From NCBI GenBank assembly GCA_963662155.1, contig OY759271.1, positions 21,236,229 to 21,300,228 of the forward strand: a stretch of DNA of 64,000 nt. The letters run 5' to 3'. Under the pieces are notes generated by a model. That model saw only the letters and a program-made list of their open reading frames with translations. It did no database searches and was not told the origin of the DNA. The position numbers and the translations under genes were made by a program. This stretch comes from Lamellibrachia columna (taxonomy: Eukaryota; Annelida; Polychaeta; Sabellida; Siboglinidae). This document shows positions 22,571-37,330 of the stretch, piece after piece. Each line of letters opens with the position of its first letter. Positions within the stretch are counted from its first letter, which is position 1.

Positions 22571-23193
22571 CCACAGGTGTGTATTGGGTCCTACAACCTG
22601 CGTGAGTGTGTAGTGGAGCCTACAACCTGTGTAGGTGTGTAGAGGGGCCTACAACAAGTGTAGGTGTGTAGTGGGGCCTACAACCTGTGTGGGTGTGTAG
22701 TGAGGCTTACAACCTGCATGGGTGTGTAGTGGGGCCTACAACCTGTGTGGGTGTGTAGTGAGGCTTACAACCTGCATGGGTGTGTAGTGGGGCCTACAAC
22801 CTGTGTGGGTGTGTAGTGAGGCTTACAACCTGCATGGGTGTGTAGTGGGGCCTACAACCTGTGTGGGTGTGTAGTGAGGCTTACAACCTGTGTGGGTGTG
22901 TAGTGGGGCCTACAACCTGCATGGGTGTGTAGTGGGGCCTACAACCTGTGTGGGTGTGTAGTGGGGCCTACAACCTGTGTGGGTGTGAAGTAGGGCTTAC
23001 AACCTATGTGGGAGTGTATTGGGGCCTGCAACCTGTGTACGTGTGTAGTAGGGCCTACAACCTGCATGGGTGGGTAGTGGGGCCTACAACCTGCGGGGCC
23101 TACAACATTTGTTGGCGTGTAGTAGGGCCTACAACCTGTGTGGGTGTGTAGTGGGGCTTACAACATTTGTGGGTGTGTAGTGGGGCCTACAAC
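22571..23193. repeat. 29-bp minisatellite (about 21 copies) with alternating units
   Basis: The unit has core GTAGTGGGGCCTACAACCTG. From about 22680 to 22890 units with GGGGCCTAC alternate with units with GAGGCTTAC, a 58-bp dimer. Unrelated in sequence to the 29-bp array at 11668. Confidence 0.95.
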
Positions 23194-23494
23194 ATCTCCC
23201 CCTCTTGTTATGACCACCCTCTCCCCCTCTTGTTATGACAACCCTCTCCCTCTCTTGTTATGACCATTCTTCCCCTCTCTTGTTATGACCACCCTCTCCC
23301 TCTCTTGTTATGACCATATTCCCCTCTTGTTATGACGACCCTCTCCCCCTCTTGTTATGACCATGTTCCCCCTCTTGTTATGACCACCCTCTCCCCCTCT
23401 TGTTATGACCACCCTCTCCCCCTCTTGTTATGACTACCCTCTCCCCCTCTTGTTATGACCACCCTCTCCCCCTCTTGTTATGACCACCCTCTCC
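23194..23494. repeat. 25-bp minisatellite (about 12 copies)
   Basis: Copies of a unit with core CCCCCTCTTGTTATGACCAC, starting exactly where the 29-bp array ends. The two arrays abut without unique sequence between them. Confidence 0.95.
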
Positions 23495-23708
23495 AGTCCC
23501 CGTCATGACAATAGTCTGTCATCACTGATGGTGCTGAGAAATCACATATTTGTCAATGCCATAATTTACTGGGATGACAGCTAATCTACAGGAACTGGTG
23601 TAGTGTCAATATTGGTCATGTCTGGTGTTGCTTGTGGGTAAACATCTCTCTGTACATGAGGTGGACTTGCAAGAATGGCCAGTGGGTTGTCCATGCAGGA
23701 CTCCTGCA

Positions 23709-23862
23709 GGGGGCAGACCACTGTAGACAATTGCATTGGTGGCCATGTTAACATTTTGTCCGATTATAAGAAAATGAGACCATAAATTTTTTTTGGCAGC
23801 AACTGCCATCATCTCATTGACATGCTGACCAAGTTTTGTCAAAATCGCACTTCTAGCTCTTT
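23709..23862 (+). repeat. Unclassified interspersed repeat, copy A
   Basis: About 150 bp match 39019-39175 on the same strand, with shared blocks GGTGGCCATGTTAA, CAACTGCCATCATCTCATTG and ACCAAGTTTTGTCAAAATC. No coding motif; probably a decayed transposon piece. Confidence 0.85.
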
Positions 23863-24076
23863 TAAAATGCCCCGACGTGCGATGCCCGTCAATTTTGACA
23901 AAAATAGCCATGTATTCATGCGTCCATGTGGCCCATAGCAGAAAAATTTCCATAAATCCCTCCGATTGTTAAACTCTCAAAAAAATTACCATTTCACAGT
24001 CAATAGCTTCTATAAACAAACCTGTGATTATATGCCTGCTCAAGTGCACTGATGTCACATCATATGAATTGTTTAA

Positions 24077-25043
24077 CCATTTCAGTACTACAGCCCTGAT
24101 CTGCTGTGACCACTGAATACTGCATTCCCAGTGAATATGCAAGAAAATCGACTGCATCACTTCAAGTCAAGATTTCAGCAACAAAAATGCATTTTATGAA
24201 TAGGAATATTATATATATATTCTGAAAGTACAATAATCAGCGACTAAAATGAGCCATATCATTTTACATTTTGTCATCATGGTAACCAGCAATCCAAGAT
24301 GGCCACCACGGTTTCAACGTTTTTGCAGTTGCTGAACGCAGTTGTATGCCAATGGCAATGACAATGTACATATTTAATGTAAACTACTCATGTTGATCAT
24401 GCTACAGGAGTGTACTATGATATAAAATACAATATAAAGTACATTTTGTAGAGTATGAGAAAGTAAAGAGCAAGTTATTTATCTGTATTTTAAACATATA
24501 TGACAGAAGTGTTCATTTGTATATTTGCTAACACATTCATTGCTACTGGACCGATTCCAATCAAACTTTGCATTTTGATGGATTCTCAGACACCTTTTTC
24601 TTCTAACAAAAATGAAACTATGCATCATCCAGCATTGCCATTGATAGTACAGTGCGCAGCTCATCCTCGGCGTTTACACCGTCACATTCATCATCACTTA
24701 CGTCCAAGTAGCCATCAAAAATACTCCCACTGTCAGTTTCCGTTTTGCCACTGGCTCGGTCGCTAAGTTCGCTAACATCATTGTTGTTTCGATCGTCAGC
24801 ATCCGACAAAGATTCATCGCTAAAATTATCAAATAATCCGTCCAAAACATACGGCGGTAAACCGTCAGTTGAAGTAAAGCCGTCCGCCATTGCGGCCATA
24901 GCAGATTTTGATAATCCATCATTAAAAAACGCGAAAATCTCCGTAAAATGATATTGAGCGAAAATAAACGATTGCCGCTACTGAATAGTAGTGTAGCGTC
25001 ACACACCGCGAGGCTGGTATACCGGCCTGTCGTACTGAAATGG
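24077..25043 (-). mobile_element. piggyBac-type element, 967 bp, with TTAA target duplication
   Basis: TTAA at 24073-24076 and 25044-25047 flanks terminal inverted repeats: CCATTTCAGTACTACAG at the left end and CCATTTCAGTACGACAG (minus strand) at the right. Such TTAA duplications and CC-starting ends are the mark of piggyBac-type transposons. Inside, on the minus strand from 24899, is an acidic ORF like the N-terminal region of piggyBac transposases, so the right end is the 5' end. The catalytic domain is absent: a non-autonomous deletion derivative. Confidence 0.88.
24618..24899 (-). pseudogene. piggyBac-like transposase N-terminal remnant
   Basis: A 93-codon open frame with ATG at 24899, about 145 bp inside the 5' end of the element. 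It starts MAAMADGFTSTDGLPPYVLD and is rich in D, E and S (FSDESLSDADD, LDVSDDECDG), as piggyBac-family transposase N-termini are. It stops at 24618 before any DDE-type catalytic region. On its own it would encode no transposase activity; an N-terminal peptide could in principle still be made. Confidence 0.65.
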
Positions 25044-25047
25044 TTAA

Positions 25048-25668
25048 ATTCACATATCACAATTTAATATGCCCTACATTCGTGTGAAACAATAAACAGG
25101 AAGGTCAACTGTGGTCTTACCCCTGCAGCCTACATAGAAAAGAAGGCAGTGCACATACCTTGGGGCTAGCTGCTAGCCAGCTGACCACACAGATTATCTC
25201 TGTGGATAGTGCAACTACAGTTATCAGGAAACAGTACCTTACTGTACAGTTTGTATAGAAACAGTGCCCTGCAGGTGGAAGGCGATAATGAAACATGCCA
25301 CACACAATGAAAGCATGTAATACCTGGCCTACAATGCTATACTTGTTGCCAGTTGTGTGTTTATTTTACACAAACTTGATCAGTCATGCAGTGTATGCTG
25401 GTCTAGAATTCAACAAAACCCAGCTGCGTGTTGATTTAGACAATGTTGTTGAACCAACTGGAATAACGTGTACTGACCCAGCCGCACAAGTGTGGGAATT
25501 GTCACAAAGGTTTAGCAATGTATGCCTGGCGTTACATGTGGAGCTTCTAGTATGTACTGCTCAAATCACAGATCAACTGCATTTGAACCTGTGATGGCAG
25601 ACATCACAGACTTGAAACTTTTGGTTTGGGATTGCTTCAGCTATAGCTACGTTAGGGTTGATCTATAT
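25048..25668. other. Unique sequence with one secreted-protein-like open frame
   Basis: Holds the plus-strand 99-codon open frame at 25295-25594 listed separately; otherwise nothing is recognised. Confidence 0.55.
25295..25594 (+). CDS. Possible small secreted protein (hypothetical, weak)
   Basis: A 99-codon frame with ATG at 25295 and a second ATG at 25307. The N-terminus is signal-peptide-like (TMLYLLPVVCLFYTNLISHA, then VYA as a possible cleavage site) and is followed by a polar region with FNKTQLRVDLDNVVEP, NKT as an N-glycosylation site and four cysteines. I recognise no family. It lies antisense to the ErbB-like gene with no visible promoter or poly(A) signal, so it may be a chance open frame. 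Confidence 0.2.
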   Translation: MPHTMKACNTWPTMLYLLPVVCLFYTNLISHAVYAGLEFNKTQLRVDLDNVVEPTGITCTDPAAQVWELSQRFSNVCLALHVELLVCTAQITDQLHLNL

Positions 25669-25670
25669 TG

Positions 25671-26350
25671 TCTATATACCATGTTAGTGATGTATCAGTA
25701 GACATCAATATTGACTATGTACCATGTTAGTGATGTACCAGTAGACATCAATATTGACTATGTACCATGTTAGTGATGTACCAGTAGACATCAATATTGA
25801 CTATGTACCATGTTAGTGATGTACCAGTAGACATCAATATTGACTATGTACCATGTTAGTGATGTACCAGTAGACATCAATATTGACTATGTACCATGTT
25901 AGTGATGTACCAGTAGACATCAATATTGACTATGTACCATGTTAGTGATGTACCAGTAGACATCAATATTGACTATGTACCATGTTAGTGATGTACCAGT
26001 AGACATCAATATTGACTATGTACCATGTTAGTGATGTACCAGTAGACATCAATATTGACTATGTACCATGTTAGTGATGTACCAGTAGACATCAATATTG
26101 ACTATGTACCATGTTAGTGATGTACCAGTAGACATCAATATTGACTATGCACCATGTTAGTGATGTACCAGTATACATCAATATTGACTATGTACCATGT
26201 TAGTGATGTATCAGTAGACATCAATATTGACTATGTACCATGTTAGTGATGTACCAGTAGACATCAATATTGACTATGTACCATGTTAGTGATGTACCAG
26301 TAGACATCAATATTGACTATGTACCATGTTAGTGATGTACCAGTAGACAT
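25671..26350. repeat. 43-bp minisatellite (about 16 copies)
   Basis: The unit has core CCATGTTAGTGATGTACCAG. Copies are almost identical, with rare changes (TATGCACC, CAGTATACA, GATGTATCAG), which suggests recent expansion. It ends about 20 bp before the TIR element. Confidence 0.96.
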
Positions 26351-26368
26351 GTGTGCTATAGAGTCACT

Positions 26369-27321
26369 GGTGTCAAATTCAACCCATTCCTAAATTTAAC
26401 CCATTGTAATCTCTCTTGATCTCACGTTATAGACACCGCAGCCTATGTTTACAACAATAATGACAGATTCTTGTCTGAGCAAAATATATTTTGATATATA
26501 ATATAGCACAGAACACTTTTATGATATTCATACCCAGATAAAAAACGACTTTGCATGCTTTAATACGAGACATTATTATTGAGTGTCTGCTGTGGCATGT
26601 CTCGTTCTTGGCCACATGACAGGAACTGCCCTTTTATGGTGGCATGTCTCATTCTTGGCCAAATGACAGGAACTGCCCTTTTATGGTGGCATGTCTCATT
26701 CTTGGCCACATGACAGGAACTGCCCTTTTATGGTGGCATGTCTCGTTCTTGGCCACATGACAGGAACTGCCCTTTTATGGTGGCATGTCTCGTTCTTGGC
26801 CACATGACAGGAACTGCCCTTTTATGGTGGCATGTCTCGTTCTTGGCCACATACAGGAACTGCCCTTTTATGGAAGATGTATGGCAAGCCAGTGTTGTCA
26901 TTAAAATATGAATAATTAAAATGTGTTAAATATACGAAAAAACAATTAACTACATTAATGTTATATATTCAATACAAGTATCTGTGTATGTGTTTTATAA
27001 AGCATGCAGAAGAGTTATGACAAGTCTGACTTGTTATAAAAGTTTAAATAATTGGAACAATGTGGTAACATAAAAAAGATTGTCAATATGGCTTGCCATA
27101 GATATAGGTTGAATTTTAACTTGTTTCCCCGTGTCGCGCGACATGGTTTGGACGTTCAATATTCATACGTTTTTCACTCAAAACAACTATTCTAATAATT
27201 TTTTGGCATTGAATTGATGCAGTAACTGTTAATGAACTGGTATATTGATCTCTTGCACAAAATGTTTCGTCAGGTTTTGTGAAAACGGCATATTCTATTA
27301 CGTAGGTTGAATTTGACGCCA
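26369..27321. mobile_element. Terminal-inverted-repeat element, about 950 bp, with an internal minisatellite
   Basis: The left end GGTGTCAAATTCAACC (about 26371-26386) is inverted at the right end as GGTTGAATTTGACGCC (27304-27319), one mismatch in 16. This suggests a non-autonomous DNA transposon. No clear target duplication is seen and there is no transposase ORF. The interior holds a 47-bp tandem array (26591-26871) and a nested 12-bp inverted repeat (TATGGCAAGCCA at 26880 and TGGCTTGCCATA at 27089). Confidence 0.7.
26591..26871. repeat. 47-bp minisatellite (6 copies) inside the TIR element
   Basis: The unit has core GGCATGTCTCGTTCTTGGCC and ends in GAACTGCCCTTTTAT. The array lies wholly inside the element, so it expanded in or moved with it. 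Confidence 0.95.
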
Positions 27322-27357
27322 ACTAGTATAGTATTTATTACAACGGAAACCCTAGTT

Positions 27358-27591
27358 TAACATGTTTTGTATGAGTGCCAACATGTTTTGTATGAGTGCC
27401 AACATGTTTTGTATGAGTGCCAACATGTTTTGTATGAGTGCCAACATGTTTTGTATGAGTGCCAACATGTTTTGTATGAGTGCCAACATGTTTTGTATGA
27501 GTGCCAACATGTTTTGTATGAGTGCCAACATGTTTTGTATGAGTGCCAACATGTTTTGTATGAGTGCCAACATGTTTTGTATGAGTGCCAA
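27358..27591. repeat. 21-bp minisatellite (about 11 perfect copies)
   Basis: Repeats of CAACATGTTTTGTATGAGTG plus C. With a 21-bp unit and no stops, it is open in several frames on both strands (NMFCMSA, ECQHVLY, HTKHVGT peptides); not a gene. Confidence 0.96.
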
Positions 27592-27649
27592 CATTTGCTG
27601 TGTGAATCAGCTCTCTCTGGCCATCAATACATGCACCTTTTATTCCAAA

Positions 27650-27830
27650 TGTGTGTGTGTATGCACGCGAGTGTACGTAATGTGCATGCACCGGTGCATG
27701 CATCAGTGTAATGAGTGTGCATGCACACACACACACACATGCATGCACGCACAACTGCATGCAGTTGCATGCACAAATGTATGCACGTATGCACGCACGC
27801 ACGCATGCACGCACGCACCACAAAGACACA
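27650..27830. repeat. GT/ACGC/GCATGC-rich tract
   Basis: Mixed simple repeats (GTGTGT, ACACAC, ACGCACGC, GCATGCA) directly after the 21-bp array; alternating purine-pyrimidine over most of its length. Confidence 0.9.
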
Positions 27831-27923
27831 GGTAAAACACTGCAGACAGTCTATGACATACCTTGTTGCACTTCTCATTTTACACATACCCTGCATATTT
27901 AGCTGAACATCCCAAGTGAAGTG

Positions 27924-28105
27924 AATCACCCAGATACCCAGGGCCTGGCTGGACAAGGAGGCTTCATTATCACCCAGATACCAAGGGCCTGGCTGGACAA
28001 GGAGGCTTCATAATCACCCAGATACCCAGGGCCTGGCTGGACAAGGAGGCTTCATAATCACCCAGTTACCCAGGGCCTGGCTGGACAAGGAGGCTTCATA
28101 ATCAA
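27924..28105. repeat. 44-bp repeat, 4 copies
   Basis: Units have core GGGCCTGGCTGGACAAGGAG and differ by single bases. Confidence 0.95.
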
Positions 28106-31100
28106 CCAGACATAATTTTTACACAACAAATATTGCAGAACTAATAGGCTCTACGCTACTATAGCATAACAAAATAATAGCCTTGAAATTGGATTATCAA
28201 GGGAACAGATGGTTATTTTGGCAGAGCTGTTGTTTATAACACTGAGTACAACGCAGGTGATGACAGATAGACTGTCTGCTTTGCTACTTGTTCATTGACA
28301 AATGAGATTTAAGAAATAAACAGATAACATACATGTGGTTCTTGAAATCACAATTTAAAAACACCCTGACAATGTGCAAAGTATAGAGAACATTTTCCTG
28401 AATGTTCCATGACATCAACCAAGACATTAACACATGACATCAACCAAGACATTAACACATGACATCAACCAATGCATTAACCTATGGGTCTCATTGTAAC
28501 AGTCTGCATTGTCTTGGTAAGTATATGCTGACTGAGAGACCATTGTCATTAGTACATTGGAGTTGACTTCAATACTGTTGATGACAATAAGAAGCCAAGT
28601 AAGTGCTATCTCCTGTACTCAGCGGCCTATAGATATGCCCTGGGTACAACCAAACACAGCCACCTAGATGTGTGACAAACATTACACAATGCACCAAACA
28701 CAGATAATACACACTGAATTATTGGGTGTACTCAGGCACAGATCCAGGGGTATGCTTCTGATGAGAAGAAATCAACTAGGTAAATGTCATCAAAGCATTC
28801 GGGATCCTACACTACCAGTATTCTAATAAAAAACATCTTGAAGATTATGTATATATATATATTGAAACTCCATTGATCTTCCTTTTGGCACACTTTAGTA
28901 GCGCTATATGAATGCATATCCAAGAATGTTTTTCAGCAGAGTATGTAAACCGGCATTAGCCAGGAGCAAGCTGTCCACTCACTACCTGTAGACCACATGC
29001 TTACTGCGCCATAACTAAATAGCCATTTTAATGGCACCATTTGATTAATAGATGCTGATGAATTGATGCAACAGTGACCAGTCAATGGTGTAAATGCACA
29101 ATATGCATAGCAGTGATATAAATAAATGGATCTGGCAAATGTTGCACCTGTGACTCCGAGCAACGCTGTTGCTGGCAGGTGGAGCAGAGAACCATTCCAA
29201 GAATGGAGAACCCTGGATCAGTGTTTGTGGCTGTGATGATACTGCACTGAATATAATCACACTTATTGCTGATCCGATCAGCATAATTATAACCAGCAAT
29301 CTACATCAAAGGACACCGATGTTATGGAGGACTATATCCACTTGAAGGTTGCAACACCACAACTGTTCAATGCAAATTACACATTGGCATTGCATAATAT
29401 GCACGGACATGTCTTCAACAAGACTGCTGCATGAAGAGCTGGCTCTCTACAAGTCAGGTTAACACCTATATTATGTTAATTCACATCACTGGCACTAATC
29501 CAGGTATTAGATTTTATACTAAAATCAAATTGATCTTAGGCCATAGAGGGTGTGGTGTGAGGTAGACATGACACCAGAGAGGACATTGTCCAGCAACAAG
29601 GCACTCAGTCAGTACTGGGCAGTGACACAATCAACTAAAATAACTGGCTTAGTGTTATCAGACACCCTCTCACTGTATTACAATGGGGAAAAGCAACTTC
29701 TGTATGTAAACTTGGCAAAAGCCTGCAAGGATATTGCTTAGAGGCGACCATGTGACTTAGATGGTGTCACAAAATAACCGTTTTGCCCAAAATGATGCAG
29801 ATGATAACGAAGCAATTAATTAAGGAAGCAAACACCCATAGCAGAAAAGCAATTGGCATACATGATAATTACACAAAAAAGGCAAATTAAATATGTTTCT
29901 TACTGGTGTATAATTATTTGTATTTGATTGTTCTGATAACAGATAATTATTATGAAGAATTGCACTATTTAAAATTAGTAGTGTAATGAATTTATTTGAT
30001 TAGCCACAATCAGGTGCAGTGAATCCTAACCGCAGGCAGTCAGTTTGTGGGATCAGGTCTGTTGTATGTATGTCAGCAGGTACTATATTGTTTCATGAGA
30101 AACCAATCAAAACCTATATTGTGCAAGTGAATCAGCCCTCCCACACAGGATAAAACACAATAGCATTTCTTTTATGATTTTAGACAGGCAAAGGTTAATT
30201 GGATGCTGCATGAGAACTAAAGCTGATATTGTTCGCCCACAAGCAATTTCCCTCTGCAATCTGTTTCAGCACACGTAGCTTGATACGCCCCCTTATGACA
30301 TACTGGCTCACTTTCACCTCAACCAGTTGTCAATTGTATTCCCCAATATCAAGTTTTTTTCTGACATTCAGCTGCCTGATGAGAAGATTGTCTGTAATGT
30401 CCAAGCAAATATCACAATTCTGGACAATGGTGGACATCAATTATGGGCAATGATGGAATTGGTTGAATACAACCTCTAAAGTTTAGTAAATATTATTAAT
30501 GCTTGACGATGGTGTAGCAAATGTCACTTGGATGTCCAGTGGAGACAATCATGAGATCTGATGGCCTGACAGAAAGGCTGTCTCCAGGAAGGTGTCTATT
30601 AGAGGCCAATGATTTGTGAGAAGCAGTGACAACCAGAGTGCATGATGTATCAGAGTGTCACGACAGTAGGAGGCAATCACACTTGCACTTTTGCCTCCCA
30701 CACCTCTGCCTCTAACTGCGTCACTGTCTCCGTCACTGTCTCCGTCACTGTCTCCGTCACTGTTCCTGTCACCATCTGCGTGACAGGCATGCTCAATGTC
30801 ACTCTGATTAGACATAAGAAAGGTCAGTAATGTCTGTGTTCTAGCAATGTTAAAATTATAACAAGTCAGAAAAAAACAATCAAACCTGCAGCAGAATGTG
30901 ACATGGTCAAATGGAAGGGATATGGACAAAAAGGAAGAGGGCCACACAGGGACAAGGAGCAGAGGGAAGTGGGGCCAAAGGGGAGACAACAACTACACAG
31001 GAATAAAGAACAACCTAATACTTGGTGAATGTGGTCTGCGTGTCCATCGGTCCTGCTTGACCAACAGGAGTAATTCACTGGCTATATATAGGTGGATCAA

Positions 31101-32577
31101 TGAACCTATTCTGTTCACATCTGACCAGAATTTTTTTTTTACTAATTCAGGTATTGATTTAGTCAGACCTGAATCAGTGAAGACATTAATGACTTGCTCT
31201 TCAATTTAATGCCTCACTGGTCACTCAGGTGACCAGTAGCCTTGGGATGCTTGGTAAGGCTTCACTGGTCACTAAGAGGTCACCAGTAGTCTTAGGATGG
31301 GTCAGGCCAGGGGACACCAAAGTAGCTTAATCTGAGTTAGATTCTGACCAGAAGGAGATAGTCCCTGTAATCAGTTGGAAGAGGTCTATAGCAAGATGCC
31401 AGATCCCTTGGGTCCTTGGGAAGAGGCAGGGAAAATGCTAACAATGACCTGTCTGTCACTTACAAATGCACTGCATATTTTTATAGATCTACTTAAACCA
31501 CAGGAACATTGGGTGCAGCATGGTGGGTCGAGGGGTCCACAAGGGGGTGTTTACTTGATTAAAATATTTATTAGCTACAATATATCTATGTGATCGTTTT
31601 TGTAAATGCTAATCTAAACAATTATTTAGAAACAATACACATCCAAAATTTATGTCAACAATGACAAGTTGATATTAAGATTTTAGGAGTGATGTTTAAA
31701 AAAAACCCTGGGCATTCTGGCAGTTAGCTGGACTTTTATAAGGCCATGATATACACACAAGACACCTGACCTGAAGTGGCTGCCTGGTCACTAAGTGGAC
31801 AGTGGCTACTGGACACACCCGGAGGCCGCTTGGATAGCCACCTAGTCAGTATTGGACAATTTTAGACCACTGCATCCATGCTTTCTTCCAATGACCCCCT
31901 TGAACTAGAAGGCACAACTGGCTGGCCAGTAACTGGTCAATTATTTATTACAATTAATTACTCCAGAGTTACAACATTAATGACAGTTACTTGTGTAACT
32001 GTAAATAAGTGACCTGACATGCATGCAAATGTGTTCTTGGTGTTTGGCCACAAAATTGTTGCAGCATGGCTACACATGTATGTCATTAGAGCACGTTGTT
32101 TACTGCTGTGTGCTCTACTCTTGTTTATCATGTACAACTGTTTATGCACTAACTTATCTACTGCCTCTATCAGCTAGTACACTCATCTATGTCAGTGCCT
32201 GTTGGCTTGTGTCCAGACACCCAGCTGAATGGTCACTGCACCCTAACTAGGAATGCTTATAACAATGTCAGTTTCTCATAAAATAGGCTATGTGTTCAGA
32301 TTTTGCCTGAGAGTACTTACCTGTGTGACAAGGCTGAATTTATGGGCAGACAATACTAAACATTAGTTACTAATTCATGACGCACTACCCTGCATAAGTA
32401 TAATTAAATATACCAGACAATGTGGTTACAAAATATCCTACTGTCAAAATGCCCTACTGCCAAATTATCCTATTGCCAAAAGGTCCCATTGCCAAACTAT
32501 ATGGCGTCCTACTGTCCAAGGCCAAATCGTCCATTGCCAAAATGGCTGGTTACATATTTTGTTTTGTGACTTGTCAT
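28106..32577. other. Mostly unique sequence, no supported gene
   Basis: A 4.5-kb stretch. It holds three copies of a 25-bp unit (ACATCAACCAAGACATTAAC, about 28410-28475), four copies of a 12-bp unit (GTCTCCGTCACT, 30715-30765) and a 50-bp near-duplicate with CACTGGTCAC and GTCACCAGTAG palindromes (31213-31300). Minus-strand frames near 29045-29299 and 30549-30992 have hydrophobic or Asp-rich stretches but no recognised family. Nothing else is seen. Confidence 0.5.
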
Positions 32578-32738
32578 TGGACCAGCTGCCCTGGAGTGGA
32601 CCAGCTGCCCTGGAGTGGACCAGTTGCCCTGGAGTGGACCAGTTGCCCTGGAGTGGACCAGTTGCCCTGAAGTGTACCAGCTGCCCTGGAGTGGACCAGT
32701 TGCCCTGGAGTGGACCAGTTGCCCTGGAGTGGACCAGG
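32578..32738. repeat. 19-bp minisatellite (about 8-9 copies)
   Basis: Unit GGACCAGTTGCCCTGGAGT, with a C variant early and one AAGTGTACC variant. Confidence 0.95.
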
Positions 32739-33484
32739 ATGTCCTGTATTTAAATACTTATGTCTCCAAAATGGGCTAATTGATCCCACATTCTGCCAGA
32801 AAATGCTGTCCTTGAGCAACCTGAGCAGACATTGATATGCTTCTGATGTTATAACTTATACACAGGCCTTTAACAATTTAACATTTAGTGTCAGGGATGA
32901 CTAGGGAGAGAATTGAGACATGTTCCCAGAGTGGGCAACAGGGTGATGAGATCATGTCTGGTGATCACCAGCTCCAGAGTTGGAGAGATTTCACCCTGAC
33001 AAGATTAAGAGAGTCTGGCAGGTGTCTGTTGTAATGGCTGGAGAATGTTAGGAAAAGAAAGTCTTGGGAAATTATATTCTCAGTTAAAAAAAATATAAGG
33101 GATATAGAATGAAGCCACCCACTGACTTAATAACTAATTACATGTTACTAGCACCGTGAATGTTACAAAACTGTGTCATTGGCCCAAAAGTTATTCAGAT
33201 TTAAGTATATCAACTTAAGTGTTATTGTGGAAATAGCCTTTTTTATGTGTTAAGGGGTCAGACATGACGTGACTGATCCAGTGGCAATCTGGTGACGGAG
33301 AGATATAAACTGGAGTTAATAGAGGAAATGGACATATCTTCACTGCTTACTGATCTGTACAAAGAAAGGCTGGGCACTGAATGCACACAATAAGAATGAA
33401 TGTGGAATAGACAAATCCTGAACATAGCATCTCACCCATGTATGTCAGAAATGTGTTTGCACATTGACCTAATGTCAGTCAGTG
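32739..33484. other. Unique sequence
   Basis: No gene recognised. GAAATGGACATAT near 33325 resembles the sequence beside SINE copy 1 at about 5093, too short to interpret. Confidence 0.5.
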
Positions 33485-36349
<2,865 letters not shown>

Positions 36350-36668
36350 TGGTTAAGTTCTTATATAGCGCTGTATCCAGTCCTTGGGACCGCTCAAAGT
36401 GCTTTACACTTCACCCCTGGCAGACCTGTTCATTCCAAGGCCATCTCAACTTCTCTGGGAAGCATTAAGCCATGCTGCAATTGCGCGAAGACTATTCGTT
36501 TACATTTCCAGCACTGTCTATATTGCCAGGTACTCATTTATACGGGTGAGTGAACTGTGGCAACGTGGAGTGATCAAACTTGCTAAAGGTTTGAAGCAAC
36601 CGCAGTGGGATTTTAAACTGGGTTGTCTCAATTGAGAATCCGGCAACCGGTACGCTATCGCGCCCCAC
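36350..36668 (-). mobile_element. tRNA-headed SINE, copy 3 (nearly full length, about 320 bp)
   Basis: On the minus strand it starts near 36668 with GGGGCGCGATAGCGTACCGG (tRNA-like A-box region), has a decayed B box (AGTTTAAAATCC, near 36607), a central body shared with the copy at 5105-5278, and a 3' half shared with 22170-22292 ending in GCGCTATATAAGAACTTA. It links the two partial copies into one family. It has no ORF and relies on LINE machinery in trans; which LINE provides its tail is unknown. Confidence 0.85.
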
Positions 36669-36798
36669 ATGGAATAAAATTACGTATTATGTTTTTTTTA
36701 ACCTTTATGTTATGTTTTAGTAACTCTTAGTTAGGCCAAAAACCATGACTTTTGTTTCGCTCTAATAAAGCTGGCAAGCTGGAGAATGGCAGGAATTC
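36669..36798. other. Short AT-rich spacer
   Basis: Unique sequence between the SINE and the 54-bp array. Confidence 0.6.
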
Positions 36799-37330
36799 TC
36801 AAGCATGTTTCTTGTTGGTCGGTAATGGACAGACATTGGACAACACACTTACACAAGCATGTTTCTTGTTGGTCGGTGATGTACATACATTGAACAACAC
36901 ACTTACACAATCATGTTTCTTGTTGGTTGGTGATGGACAGACATTGGACAATGCACTTACACAAGCATGTTTTTTGTTGGTCGGTGATGGACAGACATTG
37001 GACAACACACTTACCCAAGCATGTTTCTTGTTGGTTGGTGATGGACAGACATTGGACAACACACTTACACAATCATGTTTCTTGTTGGTCGGTGATGGAG
37101 AGACATTGGCCAACACACTTACACAAGCATGTTTCTTGTTGGTTGGTGATGGACAGACATTGGCTAACACACTTACACAAGCATGTTTCTTGTTGGTTGG
37201 TGATGGACAGACATTGGCCAACACACTTACGCAAGCATGTTTCTTGTTGGTTGGTGATGGATAGACATTGGATAACACACTTACACAATCATATTTCTTG
37301 TTGGTCGGTGATGGACAGACATTGGCCAAC
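36799..37330. repeat. 54-bp minisatellite (about 10 copies)
   Basis: The unit has core AAGCATGTTTCTTGTTGGTC. At 54 bp it is 18 codons and stays open on both strands (for example QACFLLVGDGQTLDNTLT). It runs directly into an ATGC/ACGC tract at 37335-37370. No homology; satellite, not a gene. Confidence 0.96.

Noticed and set aside
29045..29299. Minus-strand hydrophobic start as ErbB first exon
   Set aside because: The leader is plausible, but the only phase-1 donor is GTTCTC, a poor splice site.
30549..30992. Minus-strand protein with a Ser-Asp-Gly repeat
   Set aside because: The Asp-rich part comes from a 12-bp tandem repeat; the rest has no recognisable domain or splice context.
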